Positions 54,349 to 63,404 are shown, counted from the first letter of the stretch. The stretch: 64,000 nucleotides of DNA from Rhodanobacter panaciterrae (GCF_014651895.1 NZ_BMXT01000001.1:744001-808000), one strand, 5' to 3'. Translations and numbers: made by a program. The notes: generated from the letters alone by a model not told the origin.

Positions 54349-55176
54349 TCAAGCGACGGAATATGCCTTGTCCAGCTCCATCAACCGTTCACGCATGGCT
54401 AGATTCAGCTTCAAAGGCGCGGCTGGAGGCAGTACCACCGTTTCCTCTGCGGTCAATGTAGCGTTGGGTAAATCACGCAGCACGATACGGTGGATGCGTG
54501 GTTTCTGGATCGGCAAGGTGACGCCGCGGTAGATGATCACTTCGTGGTCGAGCGGATAGTCCTGGCTCAGCACGTCCACCAGGACCTGTCGATACGCTGG
54601 CCCGGTGGAAAAGCGCTTCAACGACAAGTCGCCGACCAGCCCGACCTGCCACAGGATCAGATAGCCGGTGGGATCGATGCGGCGCTCATAGAAAAGCAGC
54701 TGGCTGGCTTCGAAGTGCTGGCAACCGAGGCGGCCGGGATCGATGCCAAGATCGGCGTAGAGACAGTCTTCGGCGGAAATACCCGGTTCCATGTGCGCTG
54801 CGAAACCCTCCGCACGCGCAACTTCGATGACCTTGTGCGGCGACCAGGCGAAGATGCCGGGATGGCCGTAGAACACTCCGCAGACCTTCTTGCCGGCACG
54901 CACCTCGGTCATCATCAGCTCGACCCACTGCCGATACGTGACCATCCTCGACTTGCCCTCCGCGTAGTAGGGCTGGAGGCTGCGCACATCAGGATGCATG
55001 CGCTGCAGCCACAGCTCCACGATGCCATCGGAAAGCGCGGCAAATACCACGTCCGCCTGCTCGATATGGCTGCGTGCCAGCGGGGTGAGGTGGGAGCCCA
55101 GGGTCATGCCCATGCCGACGCAGGCCAGGCTGCCGCGCGGGGTGTCGTTCGATGGCGGGGTAGTCAATGTGTCCAT
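54349..55176 (-). CDS. Borosin-type peptide backbone alpha-N-methyltransferase 2
   Basis: A protein of 275 residues; ATG 55176 (MDTLTTPPSN) is used. It is near-identical in the catalytic body to the 51004 enzyme and keeps Y71, R77, Y81, Y103 plus YGHPGIF and ISAEDCLYADLGIDPG. The two enzymes differ mostly in the first dozen residues and in scattered positions. It belongs to a three-gene unit with precursor 2 and the TPR-GGDEF gene. Assigned by fold motifs; the alternative, a corrin/porphyrin methylase, is unlikely because there are no tetrapyrrole genes around. Confidence 0.85.
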   Translation of the reverse strand: MDTLTTPPSNDTPRGSLACVGMGMTLGSHLTPLARSHIEQADVVFAALSDGIVELWLQRMHPDVRSLQPYYAEGKSRMVTYRQWVELMMTEVRAGKKVCGVFYGHPGIFAWSPHKVIEVARAEGFAAHMEPGISAEDCLYADLGIDPGRLGCQHFEASQLLFYERRIDPTGYLILWQVGLVGDLSLKRFSTGPAYRQVLVDVLSQDYPLDHEVIIYRGVTLPIQKPRIHRIVLRDLPNATLTAEETVVLPPAAPLKLNLAMRERLMELDKAYSVA

Positions 55177-55274
55177 CGTTCGATAGTAGGACAACTTCGG
55201 CGCTGGAGCGCACCTAGAGCGAATGACAAAGCCGATGGATGGAGTGAGCTGGCCCGGGTTTGATGGACACCTTC

Positions 55275-55496
55275 TCAATCCCCGTTTCGATCATCTCCGC
55301 CCGGCTGCCAGTGGAACACGTCGTCGATCCCCTTGCCGAACACATGGGCGATACGGAAGGCGACATCCAGCGACGGCGAATAGCGCCCTTGTTCGATCGC
55401 GGCGATGGTCTGGCGGGTGAGGCCCACGCGCTTGCCGAGTTCCGCCTGCGTCATGTCCTGCGCGAGGAAGCGCAGCAGACGCACCTCGTTGGTCAT
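55275..55496 (-). CDS. Small XRE-type HTH regulator
   Basis: A protein of 73 residues from ATG 55496. A single helix-turn-helix (MTQAELGKRVGLTRQTIAAIEQGRYSPS) followed by AFRIAHVFGKGIDDVFHW, the style of YozG-like regulators that pair with a small membrane protein. The partner gene stops four bases upstream of its start, so the two are in one transcript. Confidence 0.9.
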   Translation of the reverse strand: MTNEVRLLRFLAQDMTQAELGKRVGLTRQTIAAIEQGRYSPSLDVAFRIAHVFGKGIDDVFHWQPGGDDRNGD

Positions 55497-55500
55497 CGTT

Positions 55501-55926
55501 TCAGTGGGCAAGACGTGGCTGCCGGTAGCCGATCAGAATCAGTGCATAGCGCGCCGTCTCGGTCAGCACGATGAAGAACAGGGCAGCGTTGACGAGCTCC
55601 CAGCCGCTGTTGTTGAACGGCATGACCATGCCAACCACGATCATGCCCGTCAGCAGGATGAAATAAGCCGTGCGGGTCGCGCGTCCGTCGATGGCGCGGT
55701 CGCGCTCGTCCTCGAGGAGCGGCTCGCCAGCTTCATGCCGCTTGATCACCAGCAGGCCGCAGATATAGGCCACGGCATGAAGGCTGGCCACCACGGCGAG
55801 GCAGGCGATGCGTTCCAGCATCGTCGGCTGCAGGTACGGAAGCCCGATCTGGGCCACGAAGTAGACGCAGTAGACGGGGCACATGCTCCACAAGGCGAGC
55901 CATGCGCGCTTTTGAAGTGATGACAT
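55501..55926 (-). CDS. Small four-helix membrane protein, partner of XRE regulator
   Basis: A protein of 141 residues from ATG 55926 (MSSLQKRAWLALW). Four membrane helices (about 8-28, 40-60, 85-105, 112-132) are separated by a charged loop EAGEPLLEDERDRAIDGRA, the layout of DUF2178-like proteins that occur with YozG-type regulators. A TTGACA-like box at 55962-55967 (minus strand) could be the -35 of its promoter. Function unknown. Confidence 0.78.
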   Translation of the reverse strand: MSSLQKRAWLALWSMCPVYCVYFVAQIGLPYLQPTMLERIACLAVVASLHAVAYICGLLVIKRHEAGEPLLEDERDRAIDGRATRTAYFILLTGMIVVGMVMPFNNSGWELVNAALFFIVLTETARYALILIGYRQPRLAH

Positions 55927-56049
55927 GATGTGGACCGTTGAGTTAGCTATGGTGTACGTAATGTCAAACATATCTAACATCATGTCAAGAAAATTAACCA
56001 AATCGAGCCAGATTGAGCCGGTATCCGTCAGATGAGCCCATGGTTCGGC

Positions 56050-56180
56050 GCCGTGCCGCAAGTACGCCCCGTCCTGAGCGAGCGACACTTTGAAGCGGGC
56101 TGTCTCCCGCTTTTTCCACCTCGGCCGGGACATCGCGGCCGCTGGCGAGCCTGGTCGAACTGTCGGTGTACGAGTAGGTT
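56050..56180 (-). pseudogene. Decayed copy of the 3' end of the 57114 methyltransferase gene
   Basis: The stretch aligns with 57120-57240: shared blocks include CTTTTTCCACCTC, CATCGCGGCCGCT (CGTCGCGGCCGCT in the gene) and the CTTGAAGC region, in the same order and orientation. It has substitutions and small indels, and no open frame. It lies in the promoter region of the SGNH esterase, so the esterase gene is bracketed by the real and the decayed copy. Confidence 0.7.
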
Positions 56181-56248
56181 CCGACATCACCTCTCGCGCT
56201 GCCGGCACCTACCCAATGGCAGCGCGGGTCACGCGAGGAGATTTGAGC

Positions 56249-57049
56249 ATGAGCTTCCCGTCATCCTTGGTCGCGGCCTTTGTTCTGCTCGCTGGCATCC
56301 CGCTTGCGCTGCATGCCAGTGGTCAAGTGGCCGGATCGGCACCTGTCGCCATCAATCCGCTGTACACGGCGCCGCCGGCCTCGCTCAGCACGGACCAGGT
56401 CGCGTCCATGCAGCAGCAACTGGCTGACTGGCCGCAGTTGAACCGCTATCGCGCCGACAATGCCCAGCTCGCGCCGCCGGCACCCGGCCAGGCACGCGTG
56501 GTCTTTTTCGGCGACTCCATCACCGATGCCTGGGGGCGCGTCAAAGGCACCACGTTCTTCCCCGGCAAGCCGTACATCAACCGCGGCATTTCGGGGCAGA
56601 CCACGGCCCAGATGGTGTTGCGCTTTCGCCAGGACGTGATCGATCTGCACCCTGCAGCGGTAGTCATTCTCGCCGGCACCAACGACATCGCGGGCAACAC
56701 GGGCCTGGCCACGCTGCCGATGATCGAGGACAACTTTCGCGCCATGACGGAACTGGCGCAGGCCAACCATATCCACGTCATTCTCGCCTCGGTGCTGCCG
56801 GTCAGTGACTATCCCTGGCAGCCCGGTTTGCAGCCGGCTGGGAAGATCCGCACGCTCAACGCGTGGCTGCGCTTGTACGCCGCCTCGTCTGGCGCCACGT
56901 ATCTCGACTACTACCGTGCGCTCGCCAATGCGCAAGGCGGCATGGACAAGCATCTCGCCAGCGACGGCGTACATCCCACAGCCACCGGCTACGCGGTCAT
57001 GGCACCGCTGGCGCAACAGGCGATCGATCAGGCCCTGGCGCACCAGTGA
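56249..57049 (+). CDS. Secreted SGNH/GDSL hydrolase
   Basis: A protein of 266 residues; GAGGAG lies eight bases before ATG 56249. Signal peptide with cleavage near LHA. The SGNH blocks are present: FFGDSITDAWG (Ser), NRGISGQTT (Gly), LAGTNDIAG (Asn) and DGVHPTATGY (Asp/His). It is a lipase/esterase or carbohydrate acetyl esterase acting outside the inner membrane. Related Xanthomonadales proteins are annotated as SGNH/GDSL family without substrate. Confidence 0.92.
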   Translation: MSFPSSLVAAFVLLAGIPLALHASGQVAGSAPVAINPLYTAPPASLSTDQVASMQQQLADWPQLNRYRADNAQLAPPAPGQARVVFFGDSITDAWGRVKGTTFFPGKPYINRGISGQTTAQMVLRFRQDVIDLHPAAVVILAGTNDIAGNTGLATLPMIEDNFRAMTELAQANHIHVILASVLPVSDYPWQPGLQPAGKIRTLNAWLRLYAASSGATYLDYYRALANAQGGMDKHLASDGVHPTATGYAVMAPLAQQAIDQALAHQ

Positions 57050-57113
57050 CCAAACCGTGGTCAGGGTGCATCTGCTCCAGGACGTTGATGCCGGTCGCGG
57101 TTTTGGTGTGGCC

Positions 57114-57956
57114 TCAGCGCCGGGTTGCCAGCACGCCGTCCAGCGCGAGCTGCGCCTTGAAGCCGGCTTTTTCCAGGCGTTTTTCCACCTCGCGCGGCAC
57201 GTCGCGGCCGCTAGTGAGTTTGTTCGGGCTGCCGGTGTAGTGGAACAGGCGTCCGCCGCGGCGTAGCACGCGCGCAAGCTGATCGTAGAAAACCTGCGAG
57301 TACAGCTCGCCAGCGATGCCGAAGCGCGGCGGGTCGTGCAGCAGCGCGTCCACTGAGGCGTCGGCGATCTGCGTGATCGCCTGTGACACGTCGGCATGGG
57401 TGAGCTGCAGGCGGCCATCGCTGATGGCCGCGTCGGGATCCGGCGACCACGGGTTGAGCGTGCGCAGCCACAGCACGTCGGCATTCTTCTCGAACGAGTG
57501 AATGCGGGCCACACCGGCTTCCAGGCAGCAGGCCGCGAAGTAGCCGAGACCGCCACAGGTATCGAGCACGACCTTGCCACGAGGCTCGATCAGCGCCACC
57601 TTGCGGCGTGCATCCTCGAACGGCGACTCCTTCGAGGTGGGCAGCATCTTGATGCCGTCGATCTCGAAGGTGGGTGCCCCCCAGTCGGTGGGCACCAGCT
57701 TGATCAGCGAGCCGGCATAGCGCGCCACCGGCGCGAGCTCGTCGCCGTCCCAGTAATAAAGCGTGCGGTCTTTCAGCGTGTGCGGATACGGATAACGCTG
57801 ACCGCGCCACTGCCAGGCATCCGTCTCCAGCAGTGCGTTGCCGTTCGAGATCCCCAGGTCGAGCGAGCCAGTCCATTCGCCCGCACCGGCATCGCGCGCG
57901 GCCAGCAGTGCCTCGGCAATCGGGCGCGTGAGCAGGGGACCGGAATAATGCGACAC
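57114..57956 (-). CDS. Class I SAM-dependent methyltransferase
   Basis: A protein of 280 residues from GTG 57956, which has GGAG ten bases upstream; a TTG three codons earlier is possible. The SAM-binding motif is VVLDTCGGLGYFAACC near residue 132 and the acidic loop follows in IHSFEKNADVLWL. Motif IV is DALLHDPPRFG, a DPP-type active-site loop similar to nucleic-acid or archaeal-type methyltransferases. The C-terminal part ends FKAQLALDGVLATRR. Substrate unknown. A degraded copy of its 3' end lies at 56050. Confidence 0.82.
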   Translation of the reverse strand: MSHYSGPLLTRPIAEALLAARDAGAGEWTGSLDLGISNGNALLETDAWQWRGQRYPYPHTLKDRTLYYWDGDELAPVARYAGSLIKLVPTDWGAPTFEIDGIKMLPTSKESPFEDARRKVALIEPRGKVVLDTCGGLGYFAACCLEAGVARIHSFEKNADVLWLRTLNPWSPDPDAAISDGRLQLTHADVSQAITQIADASVDALLHDPPRFGIAGELYSQVFYDQLARVLRRGGRLFHYTGSPNKLTSGRDVPREVEKRLEKAGFKAQLALDGVLATRR

Positions 57957-58185
57957 GACGGGCAATCTCCAGGAACAACGGCGGTTGGCCGCAAGGCGAC
58001 GAAAGGACGGCATCGTAACCCACGGGAGTGGCCGGGGCGGTGAGGTGCCATTCGGGACTGGGCTTGCCAAGCCTCTTCTCAGTGTCCGCCGGCTGTCGTG
58101 GCTCGACGCTCCCCTTTTTCGCTGGGAAGTACGGGCCTATGCTGTGTGGACTGCGGCGAATGCCGCGTTGTTCGGGAGTTGTGCC

Positions 58186-58596
58186 ATGACGAAGAAAGTC
58201 ATTCAGTGGTTACCGACGCTTCTGCTGGCGATCGCGCTGCCGATGGCCGCGCAAGCAGCGGGTTCCGACAGTGCGGCGGTATCGAAGCAGGTCAGCACGG
58301 CCAGCGCACACGCCGGCATGGCGCTCGGCGCGGCGGATCTGAAGATGGCGCATGCGCATCTGCAGCATGTCATCAACTGTCTGGTCGGGCCGTCCGGCAA
58401 AGGCTACGACGCCCAGGAAGCGAACCCGTGCAAAGGCCAGGGCCAGGGCGCCATTGTCGATGCCAAGGGCGATGCCGCCAGCGAGTCCAAATTGCATGCG
58501 GCGCTGACCCAGGCCGAGCATGGCGTGAAGGCCACGACGCTGGATGGCGCACACGCGGACGCACAGCAGGCCATGGCTACCCTGCAAGCGAAATAG
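58186..58596 (+). CDS. Hypothetical secreted helical protein
   Basis: A protein of 136 residues with GGGAG upstream of ATG 58186. Signal peptide with cleavage after AQA. The mature part is Ala/His/Gln-rich with two regular helices (SKQVSTASAHAGMALGAADL and HAALTQAEHGVKATTLDGAH) and two cysteines (INCLVG, NPCKG). Several His in helical register suggest a small metal- or heme-handling four-helix bundle, but this is a guess. I do not recognise a named family. Confidence 0.65.
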   Translation: MTKKVIQWLPTLLLAIALPMAAQAAGSDSAAVSKQVSTASAHAGMALGAADLKMAHAHLQHVINCLVGPSGKGYDAQEANPCKGQGQGAIVDAKGDAASESKLHAALTQAEHGVKATTLDGAHADAQQAMATLQAK

Positions 58597-58692
58597 AGGG
58601 CGTCACAAGCACGGGTGTCTGCCCCGCTTTGACCCTTTAACCCAGCGACTGGTCGTAGACTCGACCAAACGCCCAGGCCAACTGCCGCCGCC

Positions 58693-59799
58693 ATGACACA
58701 TCCCACGGCATGTGACGAGTACGCGCATCAGCAGCGCTCGCCATGGGGCGAGCGCGATGCGTCCGACCGGCGCGCGATGCTCACCGAGATCCTGGCGCAG
58801 GTATCGATGGAGGCATTGCAGGGCGATACGCTGGAAGCAGTGCTGCAGCGGATCGTCGATTGCGTGGCGCGGTGCCTGCCGGTGGCGATTGCCAGCATCA
58901 TCCTGCTTAACGACGACGACACGCATTTCGTGCAGGAAGTCTGGTCGGGTGGCATTGGACTCGAGTTGCCGATCGAGCTGCCGTGGCCGGTGACGATAGG
59001 CGCGGCCGGCCGTTGTGCACGCAGCGGCGAGGCCCAGCTCATCACCGACGTGCAAGCCGATGCGGACTATGTGCCCGGCAATCGCGATGTGAAATCGGAG
59101 TACCTGGTGCCGATCCGGCATCGTGGACACCTGCACGGGGTACTCAACCTCGAAAGCACCTCCGCGGATTTCTTCACGGCGGAAGTGTGCGCGATGTTCG
59201 ACGCGGTCGCGTTGCAGATCGCCGGCACCGTCCATCTCGCGCGCGTGGTGCGCGAACTGGAGCTGGCCAACCGCAAGCTGGAGCAGCTGTCGATGAGCGA
59301 CGGTCTCACCGGCATCGCCAACCGGCGCAGCTTCGACCAGCGCCTCGTCGAGGAGTGGCAGCGGCATGCGCAGTCGGGCGAGTCGCTGGCTTTGCTGCTG
59401 GTCGATGTCGATTGCTTCAAGGCACTCAACGACGCTTGCGGCCATGTGTTCGGCGACGAATGCCTGCGCGAACTGGCTCGGTTGTGTGCCGAGATCGTCG
59501 ATGGCATGCAGGCCCACGTCTCGCGCTACGGCGGCGAGGAGTTCGTGTTGCTGCTACCGGGATGTGACCTGGACACGGCGCAGCAGCTTGGCGTGGATTT
59601 GTGCCGTCGTGTTGAGGCGTTGGCGATCGGCCATCCTGCGTCGGTCATTGCCAATCATATCACCGTCAGCATCGGTGTCAGCGCGGGGCGCCCGGATCCG
59701 AGGCAGCCACCGGAATCCCTGATCGCCGTCGCCGATCGCGCGCTCTACCTGGCCAAGGCCGGGGGCCGCAATGCTGTCGTCGCACGGTCCTGCATGTAA
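58693..59799 (+). CDS. GAF-GGDEF diguanylate cyclase
   Basis: A protein of 368 residues, cytosolic. A GAF domain (about 40-185, with VAIASIILLNDDDTH and LVPIRHRGHLHGVLNLES) is joined by a short coiled coil to a GGDEF domain with the active site GGEEF at 280-284. The I-site RxxD is absent. It should make c-di-GMP under control of a small ligand or redox signal bound by GAF. Third GGDEF-type protein in this window. Confidence 0.93.
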   Translation: MTHPTACDEYAHQQRSPWGERDASDRRAMLTEILAQVSMEALQGDTLEAVLQRIVDCVARCLPVAIASIILLNDDDTHFVQEVWSGGIGLELPIELPWPVTIGAAGRCARSGEAQLITDVQADADYVPGNRDVKSEYLVPIRHRGHLHGVLNLESTSADFFTAEVCAMFDAVALQIAGTVHLARVVRELELANRKLEQLSMSDGLTGIANRRSFDQRLVEEWQRHAQSGESLALLLVDVDCFKALNDACGHVFGDECLRELARLCAEIVDGMQAHVSRYGGEEFVLLLPGCDLDTAQQLGVDLCRRVEALAIGHPASVIANHITVSIGVSAGRPDPRQPPESLIAVADRALYLAKAGGRNAVVARSCM

Positions 59800-59956
59800 C
59801 CGCGGGCGGCTCTGGCGCGTAATGCATCAGTGAGCAGGTTGGGCTTCGCCCGGCCGCCCCAATCTATGCACTATTCCCAATCTATCGGCGACGTTGTCGG
59901 TCCGGATCAGGTTATCGGTTCATGCCGGGGACGGTTGTCTGCAGCAGGAGAGGCTC

Positions 59957-60406
59957 ATGAGCACGTACAGCAAGAACCCCGATGCCATCGCGAAGCTAAC
60001 GCCGGAGCAGTATCGCGTCACCCAGCAGAGCGCTACCGAGCGACCTGGTACCGGCGAATATCTGGACAACAAGCAGCCAGGCATCTACGTCGACATCGTC
60101 TCGGGCGAGCCGCTGTTTGCTTCGTCCGACAAATTCGAATCGGGCTGCGGTTGGCCGAGTTTCACCAGGCCGATCGAGCCCGCGAACGTCAACGAATTGC
60201 GCGACGGCACGCACGGCATGATTCGCACCGAGGTGCGTTCGGCCCACGGCGACAGCCATCTCGGGCACGTCTTTCCCGATGGCCCGCGGGATCGTGGCGG
60301 TTTGCGTTACTGCATCAACTCGGCCTCGCTGCGCTTCGTCCACCGCGATGACATGCAGGCCGAGGGTTACGGCGATTATCTGGGTCAGGTGGAGGACGTG
60401 CGATGA
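59957..60406 (+). CDS. msrB: Peptide methionine-R-sulfoxide reductase, zinc-less form
   Basis: A protein of 149 residues; AGGAG lies upstream of ATG 59957. MsrB marks: [40 protein letters not shown] and the catalytic Cys in [11 protein letters not shown]. The two CxxC pairs that bind zinc in many MsrB proteins are missing (DIVSGEPLF in place of the first). C in SGCGWPSF can serve as the resolving residue. Its stop overlaps the msrA start by four bases, so both repair enzymes are made together. Confidence 0.94.
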   Translation: MSTYSKNPDAIAKLTPEQYRVTQQSATERPGTGEYLDNKQPGIYVDIVSGEPLFASSDKFESGCGWPSFTRPIEPANVNELRDGTHGMIRTEVRSAHGDSHLGHVFPDGPRDRGGLRYCINSASLRFVHRDDMQAEGYGDYLGQVEDVR

Positions 60407-60912
60407 GCAACGAACGTGCGGTGCTGGCGGGTGGCTGCTTCTGGGGAGTGCAGGACTTGCTGCGCCGTTATCCCGGGGTGATCTCCACCCGCGTGGGTTA
60501 CACCGGCGGTGACGTGCCGAACGCGACCTACCGCCATCACGGCAGCCATGCGGAAGGCGTCGAAATCATCTTCGATCCATCCGCGCTGAGTTATCGCACG
60601 CTGCTGGAATTCTTCTTCCAGATCCACGATCCGTCCACGCCGAACCAGCAAGGCAATGATCGCGGCACGGCTTATCGTTCGGCGATCTTCTACACGTCCG
60701 AGGAACAGAAGAGGGTGGCCGAAGACACCATCGCCGATGTGAACGCTTCTGGCCTGTGGCCCGGCAAGGTGGTGACCGAGCTGGCGCCCGCCGGCGACTT
60801 CTGGGAAGCCGAGCCAGAGCACCAGGATTACCTCGAGCATTATCCCAACGGCTATACCTGCCACTTCGTTCGACCGGGCTGGAAGCTGCCTCGGCGCGAA
60901 GCGGCTGGCTGA
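60403..60912 (+). CDS. msrA: Peptide methionine-S-sulfoxide reductase
   Basis: A protein of 169 residues. The catalytic motif [11 protein letters not shown] is at residues 10-20, followed by [21 protein letters not shown] and [20 protein letters not shown]. No C-terminal recycling cysteine pair is obvious apart from Cys near YTCHF. It reduces the S-epimer of methionine sulfoxide while msrB takes the R-epimer. Confidence 0.95.
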   Translation: MSNERAVLAGGCFWGVQDLLRRYPGVISTRVGYTGGDVPNATYRHHGSHAEGVEIIFDPSALSYRTLLEFFFQIHDPSTPNQQGNDRGTAYRSAIFYTSEEQKRVAEDTIADVNASGLWPGKVVTELAPAGDFWEAEPEHQDYLEHYPNGYTCHFVRPGWKLPRREAAG

Positions 60913-60929
60913 GGTTCAACGCAAGATCA

Positions 60930-60953
60930 GGTTGCATTCTTTGGGATGCAACC
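60930..60953. terminator. Hairpin after msrA
   Basis: Arms GGTTGCAT and ATGCAACC with an 8-nt loop, 17 bases after the msrA stop; no long T-run. Possible weak terminator. Confidence 0.45.
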
Positions 60954-61115
60954 AGGTACGTGATCAGAGTGTGGTGACTGCCCCGCCATGTGTACGATTG
61001 ACGCGGCATGAGTTTCCCCGGGGCGCGGCGCATGTCGATTTCGGGAGCGCTCGTTCGACGCTAGAGTGAGGCCGCCGATCAGGCGGCATGAACCCGTCAT
61101 CCGCGAGATCCATGC

Positions 61116-62597
61116 ATGAGCAAAGCACTTATCGACAGCCCAACTGCGACGCCGCCACGCAGGCATGCGCATCACGACCGGCGCTGGCTGGCGTTACTGG
61201 TGCTGTGTCTTGGCGTTTTGATGATCGTGCTCGACACCACGATCGTGAATGTCGCGTTGCCATCGATCCAGACGGATTTGAAGTTCTCCGCGACGTCGCT
61301 GGCCTGGGTGGTGAATGCGTACATGCTGACCTACGGCGGCTTCCTGCTGCTCGGTGGTCGGCTCGGTGATCTGTACGGGCATCGACGCCTGTTCCTGCTC
61401 GGCATCGTGGTGTTCACCCTGGCATCGCTGGCCTGCGGCCTGTCCACCACGCAAGCTGCCTTGGTCATTGCGCGCTGTGTGCAGGGGCTCGGCGGTGCCG
61501 TGGTCACGGCGGTGGCGTTGTCGCTGATCATGGATCTGTTCACCGAAGCTGCCGATCGCGCCAAGGCGATGGGTGTCTACGGTTTCGTCTGCGCCGGCGG
61601 CGGCAGTCTCGGTGCGATGCTGGGTGGTGTGCTGACCAGCAGCCTGAGCTGGCATTGGGTATTCCTGGTCAACCTGCCGATCGGCATCGGTGTGATCGTG
61701 CTCTCCTTGCGCCTGCTGCCGGCGGTGTCGAGCGAGGCGGCATCACGGCATCTGGATGTGCTCGGTGCCGTGACCGTGACCGCGGCGCTGATGCTGGCCG
61801 TCTATGCGATCGTCAACGGCAACGAACTGGGTTGGACCTCGCAGCGCACGCTCGGGCAACTGCTCATTGCGATCGCCTTGCTGGCGACGTTCCTGCTGAT
61901 CGAAACGCGCGTGAGCACGCCACTGATGCCGCTGCGGCTGTTCAAACTGCGCAACCTGGCGGTGTCCAATATCGTCGGCGTGCTGTGGGCGGCGGCGATG
62001 TTTGCGTGGTTCTTCCTCTCCGCGCTCTATATGCAGCTGGTGCTGGGCTACAACCCGATGGAAGTTGGGCTGGCCTTTTTGCCGGCGAACCTGATCATGG
62101 CCGTGTTTTCGCTGGGCATCTCGGCGAAGCTGGTGATGCGCTTCGGTATACGTCGCCCGCTGGCGTTTGGCCTGCTGATGGCTGCGGCGGGGTTGTTGCT
62201 GTTCGCGCGTGCGCCGGTCGGTGGTCATTTCCTGATCGATATTCTGCCCGGCATGGTGTTGCTCGGCCTGGGCGCAGGCATCGCGTTCAATCCCGTGCTG
62301 CTGGCTGCCATGAGCGACGTGTCTGCCTCCGAATCCGGGCTTGCCTCGGGCGTGGTCAACACTTCCTTCATGATGGGCGGTGCGTTGGGTCTGGCTGTTC
62401 TTGCCAGTCTCGCGGCTTCACGTAGCGAAGGCCTGCTGACGAGTGGTCAGCCGCCGCTTGTCGCGCTCGCCAGCGGCTATCAAACCGCGTTCCTGGTTGG
62501 CGCCTGTTTCGCTGCGTTGGGTGCGTTGCTCGGTGCCGCGCTGCTGCGTACGACCTCGGGCGTGACGGAAAGCGATCAGGTCGCGTCGATGCCTTGA
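61116..62597 (+). CDS. DHA2-type MFS drug exporter (14 TM)
   Basis: A protein of 493 residues. The first helix ends in LDTTIVNVALPSIQ, the DHA2 motif D1, followed by the motif A loop GGRLGDLYGHRRLF. The hydrophobic profile supports 14 helices. Motif C is recognisable in GGSLGAMLGGVLTSSLSWHW. It probably exports drugs or toxic metabolites by proton antiport. No adjacent regulator on the same strand; the downstream gene is convergent. Confidence 0.92.
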   Translation: MSKALIDSPTATPPRRHAHHDRRWLALLVLCLGVLMIVLDTTIVNVALPSIQTDLKFSATSLAWVVNAYMLTYGGFLLLGGRLGDLYGHRRLFLLGIVVFTLASLACGLSTTQAALVIARCVQGLGGAVVTAVALSLIMDLFTEAADRAKAMGVYGFVCAGGGSLGAMLGGVLTSSLSWHWVFLVNLPIGIGVIVLSLRLLPAVSSEAASRHLDVLGAVTVTAALMLAVYAIVNGNELGWTSQRTLGQLLIAIALLATFLLIETRVSTPLMPLRLFKLRNLAVSNIVGVLWAAAMFAWFFLSALYMQLVLGYNPMEVGLAFLPANLIMAVFSLGISAKLVMRFGIRRPLAFGLLMAAAGLLLFARAPVGGHFLIDILPGMVLLGLGAGIAFNPVLLAAMSDVSASESGLASGVVNTSFMMGGALGLAVLASLAASRSEGLLTSGQPPLVALASGYQTAFLVGACFAALGALLGAALLRTTSGVTESDQVASMP

Positions 62598-62612
62598 ATT
62601 CCAGTACCCACC

Positions 62613-62641
62613 CGGGCGCATTCCGATGCCGGAATGCGCCC
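62613..62641. terminator. Hairpin between convergent exporter and SDR genes
   Basis: Arms GGGCGCATTCC and GGAATGCGCCC with a 7-nt loop, followed by TTTGGG on the plus strand. It lies between stops at 62597 and 62658 and can serve both. Confidence 0.7.
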
Positions 62642-62657
62642 TTTGGGACGTCGCTGT

Positions 62658-63404
62658 TTAACGCACGCCGCCGCCAGCAAGCAACTGCTCGCCGGTGAGC
62701 CAATACGAATCATCGGAAGCCAGGAACACCGCGATGGAGGCGATGTCGTTCGGCTGGCCGATGCGGCCCAGTGGCGTTTGCGCAACGGCGCCAGCCTCGA
62801 AATCCGAACCGATGAAACCGGCGGTGTGAGTGCCTTCGGTTTCGACCATGCCCGGGTTCAATGCGTTGACACGGATCTTGCGCGGGCCCAGTTCGCGTGA
62901 CAGCACGCCGGTGATGGCGTCCACGGCACCCTTGGTGCCGGTGTAGACCGCGCTGCCCGGCGGCGTGATGCGGGTGACGACGGAGCCGATGTTGATGATG
63001 CTGGAGCCTTCGCCCAGATGCTTGCTGGCGGCCTGGGTGGTCAGCAGCAAGCCGAGTACGTTGACGTTGAAGTGCCGGTGGAAGTCTTCCTCGGTGATGC
63101 TTTCGAGCGGGGAGAATCCGTAGACGCCGGAGTTGTTGACGAGGATATCCAGCCGGCCGAACTGCGCGATGGCGGCATCGACGATGGCTTGCGCATCGGC
63201 GGCCTTGGAGACATCGCCGCGTACGGCAACCGCCTTGCCGCCGGCCGCGCCGATCTCGGCGACGACGCTTTCGGCGCCAGTCTTGCTGGAGGCGTAATTG
63301 ACGACCACGGACGCGCCGGCGGCGGCCAGTGATTTGGCAATGGCCGCGCCAATGCCTTTGGATGCGCCAGTGACGATGGCGACTTTACCGGTGAGCTTGC
63401 TCAT
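62658..63404 (-). CDS. Short-chain dehydrogenase/reductase (SDR)
   Basis: A protein of 248 residues; AAAGGAAA lies upstream of ATG 63404. Classical SDR: TGASKGIGAA (residues 13-22) for cofactor, NNSGVYG near 91, catalytic S near 143 (INIGS), YTGTK (Y-x-x-x-K) and NPGMVETEG. The loop after the second strand (NYASSKTG) suggests NADP preference. It is divergent from the ArsR-type gene with an operator-like repeat between. Confidence 0.92.
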   Translation of the reverse strand: MSKLTGKVAIVTGASKGIGAAIAKSLAAAGASVVVNYASSKTGAESVVAEIGAAGGKAVAVRGDVSKAADAQAIVDAAIAQFGRLDILVNNSGVYGFSPLESITEEDFHRHFNVNVLGLLLTTQAASKHLGEGSSIINIGSVVTRITPPGSAVYTGTKGAVDAITGVLSRELGPRKIRVNALNPGMVETEGTHTAGFIGSDFEAGAVAQTPLGRIGQPNDIASIAVFLASDDSYWLTGEQLLAGGGVR

